Part shown: positions 1 through 12,754 of the stretch, piece after piece
Position numbering within the stretch: position 1 is the first letter of the stretch
How the letters are laid out: every line of letters starts with the position of its first letter
Assembly: GCA_024734555.1 (NCBI GenBank)
Contig: JANPWX010000076.1
Location: 4,727,872-4,791,871 of the forward strand
Direction: 5' to 3'
Length of the DNA: 64,000 bases
Source of the DNA: Trochalopteron elliotii
Lineage: Eukaryota; Chordata; Aves; Passeriformes; Leiothrichidae
The notes under the pieces: model-generated
The model's input: the letters and a program-made list of their open reading frames with translations, nothing else
What the model was told of the DNA's origin: nothing
Database searches by the model: none
Program-made: the position numbers and the translations under genes

Positions 1-441
1 CAATGCCAACTAGAGGGAGTGCAGTCTGGAGTAAGGAGCCCTGTGGCCATATTCTCTGATGCTCTGAGCTGGCCACAACTGCTGATTCTTTAGTCTGAAT
101 ACAAAGCACCAAAACCCAGATTTTCAAGTGTCATTTAATTTGGAGTATATTATATCCAATTGAATGAATAGGCAAGCCAGTCTTGTCCCAAAGATGGGTA
201 ATGGGAAGTGATGGGAATGAGGAAAAATTGTTGCCTTCTGAAGCCAATTTTATGTTGGTCTATTTATGAGTCTACTAATTATGAGTCTATTTTATAATAC
301 GCAAATAAGACCTGGAGGGTTATTGCCATTTGCCTTTCCCTTGAGCAGTTACTTAACATGAGCCCTCTAACCTGCCCTGACCTCCTTGGCCGAACCATGG
401 TGTATCTGCTCCACTGGGACTGCTGTGGAAGCAGGACAGAG

Positions 442-696
442 CAAAGGAAATGAACTATTTACCTGTTACAAGCCCTTCTTCATCAGGCTATTTTAAGGGA
501 GGATCTTATTCTTGCTCAGATGGATCAAGTTTGCATCAAGGATAGCACTGAGCAAGTACTCAGGAAGTGCTGGTAGCTCAGCAGTAACCAAGAGGAAATG
601 AAAGACTTGGTAGATGCAGTGAAGTCAAAATGTCATCATGTTCAGCAGAAACTCCTTGACACAACTAACCCAGGAAATTCACGGGGCAAGTTTTAA
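442..696 (+). pseudogene. Possible decayed coding fragment (unidentified)
   Basis: One frame reads through about 255 bp with only two stops (TGA at 451-453 and TAG at 574-576) before a final TAA at 694-696. The conceptual peptide is rich in charged and helical residues, with stretches such as LLQALLHQAILREDLILAQ, MDQVCIKDSTEQVLRKCW and EEMKDLVDAVKSKCHHVQQ. That composition looks like former protein-coding sequence with heptad-like character, not random AT-rich intron. There are no convincing splice sites at its edges, which would suit a processed pseudogene or retrocopy fragment. I do not recognise the parent gene, and a chance open frame remains possible. Confidence 0.3.
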
Positions 697-1476
697 TAAA
701 TATCTTTTGAATATATTTTTATGTAACTAATATTCTATCAGGTGATCCTAACCATTAACATGATCCTGTTTAAAGAAACAAGGAAATATTCCAGTAGGCT
801 AAGAAAGGTGTCATATAATGGACTGTAATTGGTGTGGGATTTTTATCTGTTCAAGGCAAAGCTTAGCCGCTGCTGGTGGCTCTGCACTGGCTGGGTACGT
901 GCTCCACATGGGAGGATGCTTCTCAAGCCCACTGACAGTACGTTGTTGAACATTCCGCTCCATTTCTGCAATGCTAAAAATAGTTGTCCTCATTTTAAAA
1001 CACCAGGCTATTAGATTATTCCAGAGGTCTGGCATACTTAGACTAATGGAAGGCACATACCCATAAATTATCAAAACACTAAGTAGTGTTTGACCGTGCT
1101 GATTTTGCTTCTGTTAAGATCTGTTTCCTTGCTAGTAACCCTGGAGTATCAAGCCTATTGTGTAAATCAAGCTACTGGCAGTGCCCCAGTAAATTTAAAA
1201 ATAAAAATGTTTGGTTTTCATATTGAGAATGGAGAAGCATCTGACAGCTTCTCAGTGGCTGTCTTTTTTTGTTTTTTTTAATTTTGCAGAATCATGTCTG
1301 AAAAATGCTTAAAGTATTTTACAGTAATTGTTTCTCTTTCCCAGCCTTGAAGAAAATCTCATGAAATTCCAGCATGTTTGCCATTATAAATCTTGTTAGT
1401 GCCCAAAATAGTAGAAATAGCAAAATGCATTCCAAGTGATTGATAAAAGTTTCTTTCAACACTTGGGGTTTTTTGG

Positions 1477-1530
1477 TTCCTTTTCTTTTTTTTTCTTTTT
1501 TTTTTCTTTCTTTTTTTTTTTCTTTTTTTT
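1477..1530 (+). repeat. Pyrimidine (T/C) low-complexity tract
   Basis: A run of T with interspersed C over about 54 bp, followed immediately by a run of G. On the opposite strand it reads as a spurious Lys/Arg-rich open frame. It has no collagen exon behind it, so it is not acting as an acceptor tract for a visible exon. Confidence 0.9.
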
Positions 1531-4098
1531 GGGGGGTGTGTGTCTTCAGATAATGTGATTCCTAATTCATTTTTTGCTACCATATCATTTGACAGTACAG
1601 GTAACAATGTTCCTCATAAAGTTCATATGCTTGTATGTTAGGATAGCCTCACCTTTTATTCTTTTTAATTTTTTTAGTGTGAAAGTCCTTTATTTGGGGA
1701 GGGGAAATAGCTAACTGTGGAAATCAAGGTATAAAAAGTGGTTTAAATGCCTTCTAAGAAGATTGTTATATACACACATACAAACCATCTTACTCTACTT
1801 TCAAAATACTTAGGTATAAGCCATATCTCTATCAATAAATTAAAAATATATTAAGGACCATGTTTATAAATATATTGCACATTTCCAAAACAGTTAAAGC
1901 AATCTCAACATCAAGCATTTTAGATTTAATAAGAATCAATACTGATAGTATTGATGTAAAAGTGTATTTTTGCATTGTTGTGTTGAAGAAATAATGATTT
2001 GTAGAGCACTGATTAAACAATGCAAGACAAAAGACCTATGGCTTGTCTTCATATAAAACCCCATTGTGATTGTGTTTTAAGGGTGTTTTTCTAGCTTACA
2101 GTGATCCAATATAGCAGGGAAGATGAAATGTTATTATCTGGTAGCAGACTATAAAGCATTTTTCACAATCCATCCTGTAAATCTAGAGAAAATGAAGGGC
2201 TAAAGATTACTTGTAATGATTAATTAGAATTTTTCCCAGTATGCTACCATGTATTATTACAGAAGGGAGCTGGAAAGAAGATGTTGGAGTCTGTGCCATG
2301 AGTTGAGTTACAAAAATGCCATTTTAGCAAGCTATTTTAAGATGTATTTTAATTGTTGTATGTCACGAGAGTTTTGTATTTATTTGCTTAATTATTTGTA
2401 TCATTCTGGTCAATAATTGTTCTTTTATTGGCTCTTTCTGTTTATAAGAGAAGCTGGAGTTTTTCCTTTGTCTCTATTCTTCTTGTGTCTGTGAGGCATT
2501 TGTCTCCTGCTTGTCTTGGAATCAAACAAGTGAACTTTCAAAACTTTCTTTTGTTGCTGAATTTTGGCATGGACAGAAAACTCGGGTGGTGTGCAAGTTA
2601 TTAGGGCCAACTTCTGTCAAGGACATCAGATCCATGAATGGAATGGAGAAAGCATTTCATTTTAGATTCTTTTAATAAGAATTCTAAACTCCTATTAGAA
2701 GCCATACAAGCACAAATGAATTTTACCAGAATTTAGCTCAATAACTATACTTTAATTATGACAAAAATTAATGTATTCACGGTGGCATATTTCATAAATC
2801 TCTAAATGGAGGGTGGTTCTTAGCTTTCAGTAAAAGACCCAGGTTCTCACGAGGTCTATAATTATTTAATACACTTTGCTAAGAAGAAATGGAAAAGAAA
2901 ATTACTGTGATATTTTATATTTTAATTCTAGATGAGATATTACTAGGCTATTAGCTATACCTTTTCCTTGTAAATCTATATATTCAATGCAGAATTGAAT
3001 TGTCTGTAGCTCTCAACTCCAAGTTCTTGTTTTAAGGTTTTCTTCTGTTCAAATACTCCTTATTCAAATATTGAAGAGGAAGTTTACTGTGTTACTCAGC
3101 TTGAATAGTTACATTTTAAAAACATTTTTGATTAACAAGGTGTTTGGTTTTACTTATGCTCAGTTTCTGTATTTTAAGCATCTGGTTCCCTGAATGGAAT
3201 TTGCAAACTCAAATCAGATCCTTAATTTTCATGGGCACTGTAAGGAGAAAGTCATTTGGGAGCCAGGGGTGACAGTCACCTGTATAGATGACTTACTTGG
3301 CTCTTTTTTCAAAACATGGGTTAGATGACACAGTGAATTAACAGCCTATATAGAACATTCATTTGGGAAGTAGGGCAAGCCAGCCTGGTTGCAGAGGATC
3401 AAAATTTGCATTTCTTCCTGGTGAGTAAGTTGTGCACTTGGAGATGAATGAAAGGTCTGAAAAAGCCCTTTGAGCAGAGCCTAGAAACCAGCAGCCAGCC
3501 TTGTGCATACAGCTCCCTGTTGGACCCCAGGGTTTAAGGGTAGGTCACTGTGTGCTCAAGTGCCTGATACATACTGGGGAGACAGTGGAAGCTGTGGTAC
3601 ACTTGTTGGGGTTTTTGGTACTTGGGTAGCATGCAAGTGTCTTATAGACTGTCTTCTTCAGAATAGGGTTTGAAATAAAGCCTGAGAAAGTTTTTCATGT
3701 GATGAAAATTCTCTAAATTTTTTGTCCAGTTGTCTGAAGCAACCTACGGCTATATCTGCTACAGAATTAGATAACCTGCAATTGTTAATGACCTGTTATT
3801 TTGAAAGTGAAAAACATTAACCAAATATAAGGTAACAGACATAAATAACCCTAGAAATTAATTCAGCTATTCCATAGGGAAGGAGTGAGAAGCAATGCAT
3901 GCCCAGATGCCTTTTTCTCTTAATTTATCTCACTCATGAGTTGGGTCTTTAAAATGATGGCTGTATACAGTTTGTTTCAGGGGGAAGCTGCCTTAGTAGG
4001 TGCTCCTGGCAAACCAGGTCTTACTGACTCCAAGGCAGAAGAGAAACCAAACACCCAAACAAACAAGCAAACAAAAGTTTCATTCTAACCATTTACAG

Positions 4099-4112
4099 TC
4101 TCTCTCTCTCTC
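4099..4112 (+). repeat. (TC)7 microsatellite
   Basis: Seven uninterrupted TC units within an intron. Confidence 0.9.
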
Positions 4113-4766
4113 AACATCCTTTTTACCAGCTGTCCAGTATCTACATAAATGAATTACATATTCAGTTTCTGAGTTATATAATGTGATAGAGGAACTTTAC
4201 TATTGACTTCTCTTTCAACAGAGAAAGGACGTGTGGTGCTGGGGTACAAACCTGGCCAGCAGTATTATTTTGACCAGTTTCCTAATTCTTCCGACTGCAC
4301 AGGTCTTTTCAAGTACAAAATTACAGATTCAAAAATTTGAGACTCTTAAGGTCTCAGCAAAATGAGATGAGGAACAGCACTTCTTCCACTTTTCCATTTT
4401 AATCTTCTGCTCCTTTACAGAAGAGAAATATTGTAGGAAGGCCAGAACTTGCAAAAAGAGGTATATTTATTATAGACCTTGCTGGTAATACGTGTTAAAA
4501 TTGTCTCTTTTCATGGTCAGATTTTTTTGTTGATTGCAGATGCTTTTAATAGCAAATATTTGGAATTAAATCTTAATGTCTGTCCAGCTAATAACTTTTA
4601 GAAAATTGTAGGGGACATAGCTCTGCTGCTTCAACAAATTAACAGACCACACAAAAAATTTCCCATTATTTTGTTGTTATTAAAATTTCAAGAAAATGTT
4701 TTGCAACATGACCTTGATGCAATTTGTGTATCTTTAGGGCAGACACTTCCTGTAATATAGCGCAAG

Positions 4767-4782
4767 AGGAAGGAAGGAAGGA
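4767..4782 (+). repeat. (AGGA)4 microsatellite
   Basis: Four uninterrupted AGGA units in the intron. Confidence 0.85.
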
Positions 4783-5439
4783 ACTTATTTTCTGCAGATG
4801 AGGTAGCCAGCATTTTGTTCAGCAACAAGATTACTACAGTCTATCAATTTCTATATTCAAAGCCAGGATCTCACTGACTTGTACTGTAGGCATGTTTAAA
4901 ACACTGAAAATCAGATCAGCAATCCTGCAGAGAGTATCAGGACAAGCAATCAATGATTGTCCATGAAAAAATTGTGTGAAATGTTTTGTTTAACTTAATA
5001 TGAGTATTTTGCCACACAAAGGAGAATTTAAGTCAGTCATACATGTGGTACTTTTTAAATTTCACTTTTTTATTTCTGCAGCATTTGAATTCTTTGAAGT
5101 AAGTTACCAGTGGCTCATACTGTTATATTTTTATACTGTCAAGTGGAAATCTCCTAAACTTCTTTACCTACATTTTGTTGACTATATTTCTTATTATCTC
5201 TAATTTGGAATATTTTGGTTTTTTAAATTCAAATAATGTGCAAGAAATCTGGGCTATTTTTGAAACATAAGGCATTGTTGATCACTAACATTGGTATGGG
5301 CAAGAACTGACTTGTTGAACAGCAAAATTGCTGAAAATGATTCGGAGGTAGACACAAGACTGGATTATGAGCTAACAGGGTTCTCCTACTGGAATAAAAT
5401 AAACCACATATTGGACTATATAATTAAAACTGCACCTAG

Positions 5440-5575
5440 CAGATAAGGGGGAGATATTTTCACTTCTTTTCTTGGTGGTGCTGCACCTGGTATGCTGTGT
5501 CATGTTTGGGGGAGTCCTCCACCCTCACTTCTACAAGAGATGTAGAAAAACCAGAGAAGGTCCAGCAGGGAATTA
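5440..5575 (+). mobile_element. CR1 LINE fragment, from the 3' half of ORF2
   Basis: The segment reads like the part of CR1 ORF2 that normally encodes the C-terminal HLEYCVQ-type region. It contains a ggtatgctgtgtcatgtttggg...-like stretch followed by accagagaaggtccagcaggg. It sits just upstream of CR1 sequence that belongs earlier in the element (5620 onward), so this is a separate insertion or a rearranged copy. It is too degraded to assign a subfamily. Confidence 0.5.
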
Positions 5576-5619
5576 GTTTATGTTCAGGACCCTAGAAAAA
5601 AAGACATCTGAGGAGAGTT

Positions 5620-7460
5620 TCAAGGAGAAGAATTTTTTGAATCTGGAAAAGAGGAAGCCAAGGAATGATTGAAACTGTCCTGCAAATCTGAGAAGCCCAG
5701 CTGGGTAATCTTCAAGGACAGCTTCCTAAAACCCCAAGAACACTCCATGTTGTTGTGCAGGGAGTTGAGTGAGTATGGCAGAAGGCCAGCAGGGATGAAC
5801 AAGATGCTTCTGACTGACCTCAGACAGAAAAGAAAGTAAACAGTGGAAGCACGGGTGAGCTACCCAGTAGGAACATAGAAACACTGCCAGAGCATGTGGT
5901 GATAGAGTTAGGAAACCAGAAACTCATCTGGAATTGAAACTAATTAAGAAAGTTTTAAGGGCAGCATGAAGGGCTTCTGTCAAGTGCATCCATAACAAAA
6001 AAAAAAACTGAAAAAAAGTTGATCTGCTGCTTAATGGGGTGGGGGATGTGGAAAAGGCTGAGTACCCAATTTTTTTTTCACCTTGCTTTTTTCTCCAATA
6101 AGTTTTGCCCTCAGACCTCCCAGTTTACTTAAGCATGTTAGCAGAGAGTGTGATGATGTACCACTGGCCACCAAAGCAGAAGAGAGTGTTAAGGAGCACT
6201 TAAGCTACTTGGATGCTTGCAGGATACCAAACATTATGCATCCAGGGGTGCTGGGGCAGCTGGCTGATGTCACGGCAGGATTGCCCTCTGTCATTATCAA
6301 AAAATTATGATTATTAGGGAAGGTCACTGATGACTGGAAACAAACATCATGTCTATCTTCAAGAAGAATCCATTGAACTTCAGGCCAGTCACCCCCACCT
6401 CTGTCCCTGGAAAAATTATGTAGCAAATCCTGGAAGGTATGTCTGAACAGAGGAAGGACTAGAAGGTCACTGCGAACAGCCAGTGTGGATTTACCAAGGA
6501 CAAATCACACTGACCAACCTGATTGCCTAGTCTGATAAAATGACTGTCAGTGTGGATTAGGGGAGAGCAGTGGATGTTGTATACCTTGATTTCAGCCAGG
6601 CTTTTGGCATAGTCTTCAGACATATAATTACACTAGAATCTGTGAGGTTCTGACTGGATAAATGAACAACAGAGTGGGTGGAAGATTGGGGTCAAAGGGG
6701 GAATGATGCTATGCAGTCTGACTGCTACCTAATAACAAGTTTCATACCCCATGAGGCAATACTGGATATTATTTAATGTCCTTATTAATAATATGGATGA
6801 TGGCGTTCTCAGCAAGTTTGTGGATATTGTCAAATGCAGGGTAGTAGTCAGTGCACTGGAAGGTGGGGCAGGAACGATATTCTCAGCATTCTGGAGATAT
6901 GAGCTATCACAGAACTCTTAAAGTTAAGCAAAGGCAAACATGAGGGCCTGCCTCTGGAAAGGAATACCCTCATACCACAGTACAGGCCAGGTGCCAAATT
7001 TGTAGAAAGCAGCTCTGCAGAAAGGGAGCTGGGAGTTCTGCATGCCTGTTGTTTGATAAGGCTAAAGGCATCTTGGGCTGCCTGAACAGGTGCACGTCTA
7101 GCACACCAGGAGGAGTGATTGATTTTTGAGTGCTTGTGAGACCACATCTGGAGTTCTGCATCCACTTTGGAGCTCCCTGGAGGGGATAAAGAGCAGCTCC
7201 TTGGGCTGACTCCAGCAGAGGCCCACTAAGATGGCCAGGGCTTGAAGCCCATGATATAAGAGGGGAGGCTGAGAGAGCTGGACTTGTTCAGCCTAAGGTG
7301 AGATGATTTGGAAAGTGGTGGGTAGTGTGCCGACTCATTGCTGGCAGTAAATACTGGGTGGGTGTGGAAAAGCCAGGGTCAGACTGCCATCAGAGGTATG
7401 CAATGAAAGGATGAGAGGCAATGAACTCAAGCTAAAATTAGAGAAATGTTGACTCTACCT
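5620..7460 (+). mobile_element. CR1 LINE, long degenerate ORF2 copy in sense orientation
   Basis: Reading along the + strand, the segment follows CR1 ORF2 in order. It starts with the pre-RT region (near 5790-5990, e.g. aacaagatgcttctgactga). The RT start near 6330-6420 reads like DWK...FRPVTPTSVPGKIM. The segment VDVVYLDFSQAF lies at about 6565-6605. Then comes the 3' part (7020-7450, e.g. gagagctggacttgttcagcc). Several frameshifts and stops break the frame. The RT catalytic motif normally read as FADDTK is degraded to FVDIVK near 6815-6835, so the copy cannot encode an active polymerase. Insertion is in the same orientation as the host gene. The 5' end is missing, as is usual for 5'-truncated CR1. 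Confidence 0.85.
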
Positions 7461-7587
7461 CAGAATAATTTTCATATAATGAATTTAGGATTGAGTAAAA
7501 ACACAAATGGGAAAGCCAAATGAAGAAAACACTTCCATGAATTTTTTAGAGTAGGTGTTAGCTGTGTTGTGGAAAGTAGAACCTGGG

Positions 7588-7640
7588 AATCGTAGAACAA
7601 CCCAGGTTGGAAGGGGCTTCAAAAGAATATCTGACAACTT
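7588..7640 (-). mobile_element. CR1 3'-end fragment, antisense
   Basis: The sequence gaatcgtagaacaacccagg followed by ttggaaggggcttcaaa is the reverse complement of the CR1 3' terminus (normally ...CCTTCCAACC...ATTCTATGATTC). Only the last ~50 bp of an element is recognisable. It follows directly after the large sense copy. Confidence 0.55.
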
Positions 7641-8747
7641 TTTGCAAAAAAAGGAAACTAGATAAGCTGAATGGAAATTGTATACATTTGTAAATTATTT
7701 CAGGAATTAAGCTCTCATTTTTAGGTGAGGACATGTGGAAGTTTATTTCACTAGATACCATTTTGTATGCTCAGTCTTGGGCTTGCTTCTAAAATTGAGC
7801 TGTTAATTGTATAAGCCACCCCTCCCAAAAGAAAAAAGTAAAAGGGAGCCACTGTAGGAAGTAATGAAAAGTCCAGAACTATTTGATAATTTATACTTCT
7901 GCACACATCCAAAGCTTTCAATTTAATTCCCAGATGTGTAGTACATGATCAGTACATGATACATTACTTGAAAAGTTTGACAAAATGCTGCTAAAAAATT
8001 TTGCAAGTTACAGCCAGCTGTTCTAGTTAACCTCACTTAAACCTTAGACATCTATTTAAGGAAATTACACTCTCTGAAGGGTGAAAGAATATTTAGACAT
8101 TGCTCTGTCTAGTTTTTTTTAAGGAATTTTAAAAAACACCATAAGATTGCCTTTGGATATTTTCCACTCTTTTCATCTACAGATGTATCAAAATCATGTG
8201 TGTTGTACTGAGGCCATGAGACTGAATTCTGGAGACTGGAAAAGACATGCAAACCATCTCCTGCTAGATGATTTGAGGGTGAAAGAAAAAGTTTGCGTTT
8301 TTTTTAATTAGGCCGGTTTTGTGATGTCTGTACATTTTTCCCATCTGTCTTCAGTATGTCTCACAAAACATTCCTGTACACATTAATAAAAACCCAGAGC
8401 AGGTGTTATTTTTGTATAATATAGGCAGGCTGCAGATTGCATTTCATGAAGTTAACATAGTAAGATTGTACACTATGATCATTTTTTGAGCTTAAAGTTA
8501 GGAAATTAGAGCTGGAAGAGCATTATAATAGGCCTTTTTATTGAAATACCATCAAACAAAGAATTCAATCTGCTGAAATAATCTGAATTTGAGTTAATAG
8601 TTTAAAACTCACCTCTTCTGTGTTTTCACTTTCTTTGTTTTTGGTTTGTTTTTAATACTTGGGTAATTGGATATGGTTTTCAAAGTGAAAGAAGTTAGTT
8701 TTCATAAATCATATCTGTATATTTTTTCAATTGATCTTTCAATCTCT

Positions 8748-8770
8748 CAACCCTTTCAATGAAAGGGTTG
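8748..8770. repeat. Perfect 10-bp inverted repeat, 3-nt loop
   Basis: CAACCCTTTC is followed by AAT and then GAAAGGGTTG, a perfect hairpin about 390 bp upstream of the first exon. Function unknown; too short for a miRNA precursor. Confidence 0.85.
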
Positions 8771-9155
8771 GAGACCTTCACAGTTGACTACTAATATTTA
8801 AAAATTAAAATGAAGGTATTAATAGGAATAAATGTATTAAAATTGGTTCTGCAGAAGATTAGTAGTACTTTCCTAAATAGGTCTAGAGTCAATAAATAGT
8901 TGAAAATTTTTTAAGCTGAGAAAGTCCCTTAGGATGAATGAAAAAATAAATGACTCCTTTTAACTGACACAACTATAGAAAACCATATCATTTTTTGTAG
9001 ACATTTCACACCTTTTTGAATAAGAGACAACCTGCATCCAAATTATTTCAGTTTTGTCTTGCAATAGAAGTTCAGTGCAGTAAAATTATTTTAAAGAATA
9101 CAATTACTTGAACAATGTTTGTTTGAGATTTGTATTTTATCCTTTTGTGTTCCAG

Positions 9156-9200
9156 GGTGAACGTGGCTTTCCAGGTAGTAAAGGTGAAGAAGGTGAAAAG
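9156..9200 (+). CDS. COL19A1: COL19A1 exon, collagen triple helix (45 bp)
   Basis: A 45-bp exon encoding GERGFPGSKGEEGEK, five perfect Gly-X-Y triplets. It has a strong acceptor (ccttttgtgttccag) and donor (gtaaat), phase 0 on both sides. It contributes to the N-terminal collagenous domain (COL5) of the secreted collagen XIX chain. It contains KGE-type charged triplets, which in collagens stabilise the trimer and offer crosslink or hydroxylation sites. The human counterpart, as I recall it, is GEQGFEGSKGETGEK, the same length with 12 of 15 residues identical. The preceding exon is outside the window and the next is 18.8 kb downstream. Confidence 0.9.
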
Positions 9201-10811
9201 GTAAATTATTCTGTCCATGTCATTTATTGGTTTAACAATATGATACATGGCCAACCAAGTAGACCTTTGTTCTGAGTGTCTACCTTAACCCTTTAATTAA
9301 TAAAATTTTTGACCCGTAAATGCTTAAGAATGAGAAGTTGTTTATGTATTTACTGAGTAATCAGGGCTTCTTTTAGATTTTTTTTCCTGTAAGAAAATGT
9401 TTTATGAGGAACCAACAGAACCTCTGCAGTGGCAGGAAATAGTTCAATAGCTTTTATTAAAACGGGAGCTAAACTGGCCTTGTGGAAGGCTGTCTTGCCT
9501 GATAGAATGCCAGCACTGGGTGGCATTAGATGATGCAACCCAATCTTCTTGTGTTACTTCTGACAGGTAAGTCTTCCCAGGTCATCAATCAAAGGCAAGT
9601 AAATGTGTGTTGAGGGACAAGTGGAAGCAAGAGGTGGATTATAGCTTATCTAATAGGAATTAAAGTAACGGTGATAGTTTATGGTTATAACTTCAGTTCT
9701 TAACCATGTTCATGCCTGTTTAGTGGTTTCTCACTAGTTTTGGCTGGTTTGGATTAGGCAACCTGAAATAAGAGTATTTTCTTGAAACAGGTAGTTTCTC
9801 TGTGCTTCAGCCCACTGTCTAAAAAAGGTGCAGAAAAGCATTTCTGCTGAATTTATATATCATAAAGATGAAGAATGACAGAAGCTGCTATTCTGCAATA
9901 TTCAGACTGATGAAAATAGAGAGTAGGTGGCAGCTTCTGAATTTTAAAAAGTGTAATATATTTGTGAGTTAGGCTGCTTTGGACATGGATATATTCACTC
10001 ACCCCCCATACCTCGTCAGAAGTGTCAGACAGCTTTTTGTATTCATATTTTAAAGGAATCATGCTATGGATTAACAGAATTGAAGCAGATTTAAAATGTG
10101 GAGGTTTTTTTAGGAGGAAGTATCCCATTAGCAAAGAAGGAAGAATTGTCAGAAGTACAAACCAGCATCTATAGCAACTAACATTTATAATGTGAGAATT
10201 CAGCCTCTAAAAAACCACTTGAGTGTTTCTAACTTCAGTGGCAGATCTTATTTCCTTCGTAGTATCATTATTCATCAGTTCTGACAGGCTTGTGGATTTT
10301 TTTCCTTTTTTTTTCTTCCCAATAATTGCTCTGTAGCTGTGCTGTGCTCTCCTTGAGTTTTATGAATAAATTGTGTTTGAGCACAGGCACATGGTTCCAG
10401 CTGTTGCTGCCACTCTCTTTGCTTGATTTCCCTTATTTTAAAGCAGAGATAAGATGACCCAACCACTGGTAGTCACATTTTTCTTGTGAGGAAGCTAAAT
10501 GAGCATGCTTAGACCATTTTTTTCTTTTTGTCTGGTAAATTCAGATGATAATTAATTCAGATGATAAACACTTCCAGTGTTTATTATTATGCTTACTATT
10601 ATCTATTATTAATGCTGCATTCAACTGCCCTTCAAATTAAAGGAAATATAAGAGTGGAAGGATCTTTATTTACCAGTGATCACTCAAAAATAATTTGGGC
10701 TAGTCTCATCAGAAGCTACACAAGGTATTTGTGTGGGAAGCATGTGTTTTAAGGCTATGGGAAGTAGGTTTTTAGCAGTTATTCATTTCAGATTTAATTC
10801 AAATAATTGTT

Positions 10812-10836
10812 TAATAATAATAATAATAATAATAAT
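10812..10836 (+). repeat. (TAA)n microsatellite
   Basis: About eight uninterrupted TAA units (25 bp) in the intron; likely length-polymorphic. Confidence 0.95.
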
Positions 10837-12531
10837 GTAGAGTTTCAGCTACTAAACTCCAGCATAAAAAAAATTATCAACACATTTGCATTTTAACATA
10901 GCACAAAGTGAAATAGTTATACTACTTTGTGTGCAACAAGCATGATTTCAAAGTCCGAAATGGAAAATATTCCTATTACCAAAAGTTCTACCTAATATTG
11001 TATATTAAGGAACAAAATTTTTGCACACTCTATTTTGCATATCACCTAGGGTGGAACACAGCTACCTCAGCAAGGGATGTTTGCAATTCCAGACTCCCCA
11101 CAGAAGTACATGGAAATGAAACATCCTCTACTTTTGGTTTAGTGATCCTATCATTTAGTAGGATTGAATACTTGAAACCAACTCAGCCTTACACCTCATT
11201 TCATCAGATGAAAATAGTTTTTTTTTGTATTGTGTTCTGCTTTGGCAAAGTAGTCCTTGGGGACATCAGAGAGACAGAACAACTGAAGTGACATCATGTG
11301 CATGATCATTTGTACATTACAGTTATGGGAAGCATCTATAATATAAATTATTGAGGGAGATTCCTTTATTCTGTTTAAGGGTTTCTCTGCCAGACTTGGT
11401 TCTTCTTGAGGAATCCAAAATTCTTGTTCTGCTTTTGTCATGGCTGAATTGGTTCTCTCTTACAGAAGCCAATAGTGATATGGGAAGTACAGACTGTGTA
11501 GGTGTTATATTGCACGTTTTGCCTCCAAGGGAAATATACTCTCACTGTGAATTGATTTTAATTCTGCTTTGTATTTTGTTTTCTTTGTGTTACACAGATT
11601 ATGACACTCTTATATGATAGTCTTATAACTGCAACAAAAACATTGGTTTACCCTTTAATAGCGTGACTGAAAACGTATATGCTGGAAGCAGTTTTAATTG
11701 GTTTGCTGCCAAGTAGGCAGATTATATCACGGGGATCTGTTATCCTTCTAATACTACTTAGAATTTAAATTTTACAGTATGGGATAGAAAATATAACTAT
11801 TACATTTCATGATAATAGGAAGTCAGAAGGTACAGATAATAACTAGAAGAGGGCTTTAAAATACAGAATGTTCTTGGTAAATCAGAGATGCTGCCTGAAA
11901 AGAAAAATGAAATTGCAACTGAAATATTAAGATGTTCCAAAGTGAAGTATTGTCTGCAACACTAATTTAAAAATCCTATTAAAAAGTACTATTTGATATT
12001 GATATGGCTTCCGTTTTACAGATTTTGAAAGGCAAACACTGAGAATGACTGGTGCTCAGGAATACAGAACCTTTGAGGAAGGATTGCATGATTGACTCTT
12101 AGTGTGGAGTCAGCTGAAAAGCAGTCTTCAAATACATAACATTGCCTCAGAGAGGAAAGAAATGGTCTGTTTGTGTGTCTGTAGTGCACGCAGAGCAGTG
12201 GGCTGCATGCAATGAAGATGCTGTGTAGCCATTAGGAAAGGGTTTTTAATTTTAACACTGTTGCTTGTTATGGAAGTAATTTCCTCTTCTATTGGTCTGC
12301 AATTTTTATCCTGGTAACACAAAAGGGAATAAACTGAAGACTTGCTTCATGAAAACACAGGAGATGAGATTATCTTAAATGACTTTGCCATTTTCTGTTA
12401 ATAGCATCAAAATTATGCCAGGTATCCTTTACACTTATTTTTAATTTGATAAGCACAGAGAACAGCAAGACAGTTTCTTTTTGAATGTACATACTTGTTT
12501 GGTTTTAATGTCTAGTTAATACTTTTCTGTG

Positions 12532-12650
12532 GTAGGACTGTAAAGCTCTGGAACAAGTTGCTCAAGGTGGTTTTCCAGCAGCAACTTTTCCTTGAGGTTT
12601 TCAAAGCAAGCCCTGAGCAATCTGGCCTGGTTAATAGGTTGGGTCTGGAT
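12532..12650 (+). mobile_element. CR1 fragment, 3' end of ORF2, sense
   Basis: The segment from aaagctctggaacaagttgc through ttttcaaagcaagccctgag to caatctggcctgg follows the end of CR1 ORF2 (the region normally reading ..W..L...V..P.LEVFK). It is degraded, with no open frame. A second CR1 fragment in the opposite orientation follows about 100 bp later. Confidence 0.6.
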
Positions 12651-12754
12651 TTCAACCTCCCTAGGTTTCAGTATCTCAGACCTATCTTGAAACTTGTAGA
12701 GGCTGAAATCTTAATTATTATTACTTATTTTGATACTAGAGGTATGTGCATCAC

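Larger units (their letters stand above)
1..9155 (+). other. COL19A1: COL19A1 intron (3' part only), upstream of the first visible exon
   Basis: Non-coding, AT-rich sequence ending in the acceptor tract ccttttgtgttccag. It contains a possible decayed coding fragment (0.4-0.7 kb), a T/C-rich tract near 1.5 kb, short simple repeats (4.1 and 4.77 kb) and a long degenerate CR1 copy (5.6-7.5 kb). A small perfect hairpin lies at 8.75 kb. I see no further Gly-X-Y exon on either strand. About 1.6-5.4 kb and 7.7-9.1 kb hold nothing else I can name. Confidence 0.75.

Noticed and set aside
1359..1607. 82-codon minus-strand open frame, very Lys-rich
   Set aside because: It is the reverse translation of a T/C homopolymer-like tract; no start context or homology.
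10929..11291. 120-codon plus-strand open frame
   Set aside because: No recognised domain, AT-rich intron composition, no splice or promoter context; consistent with chance.
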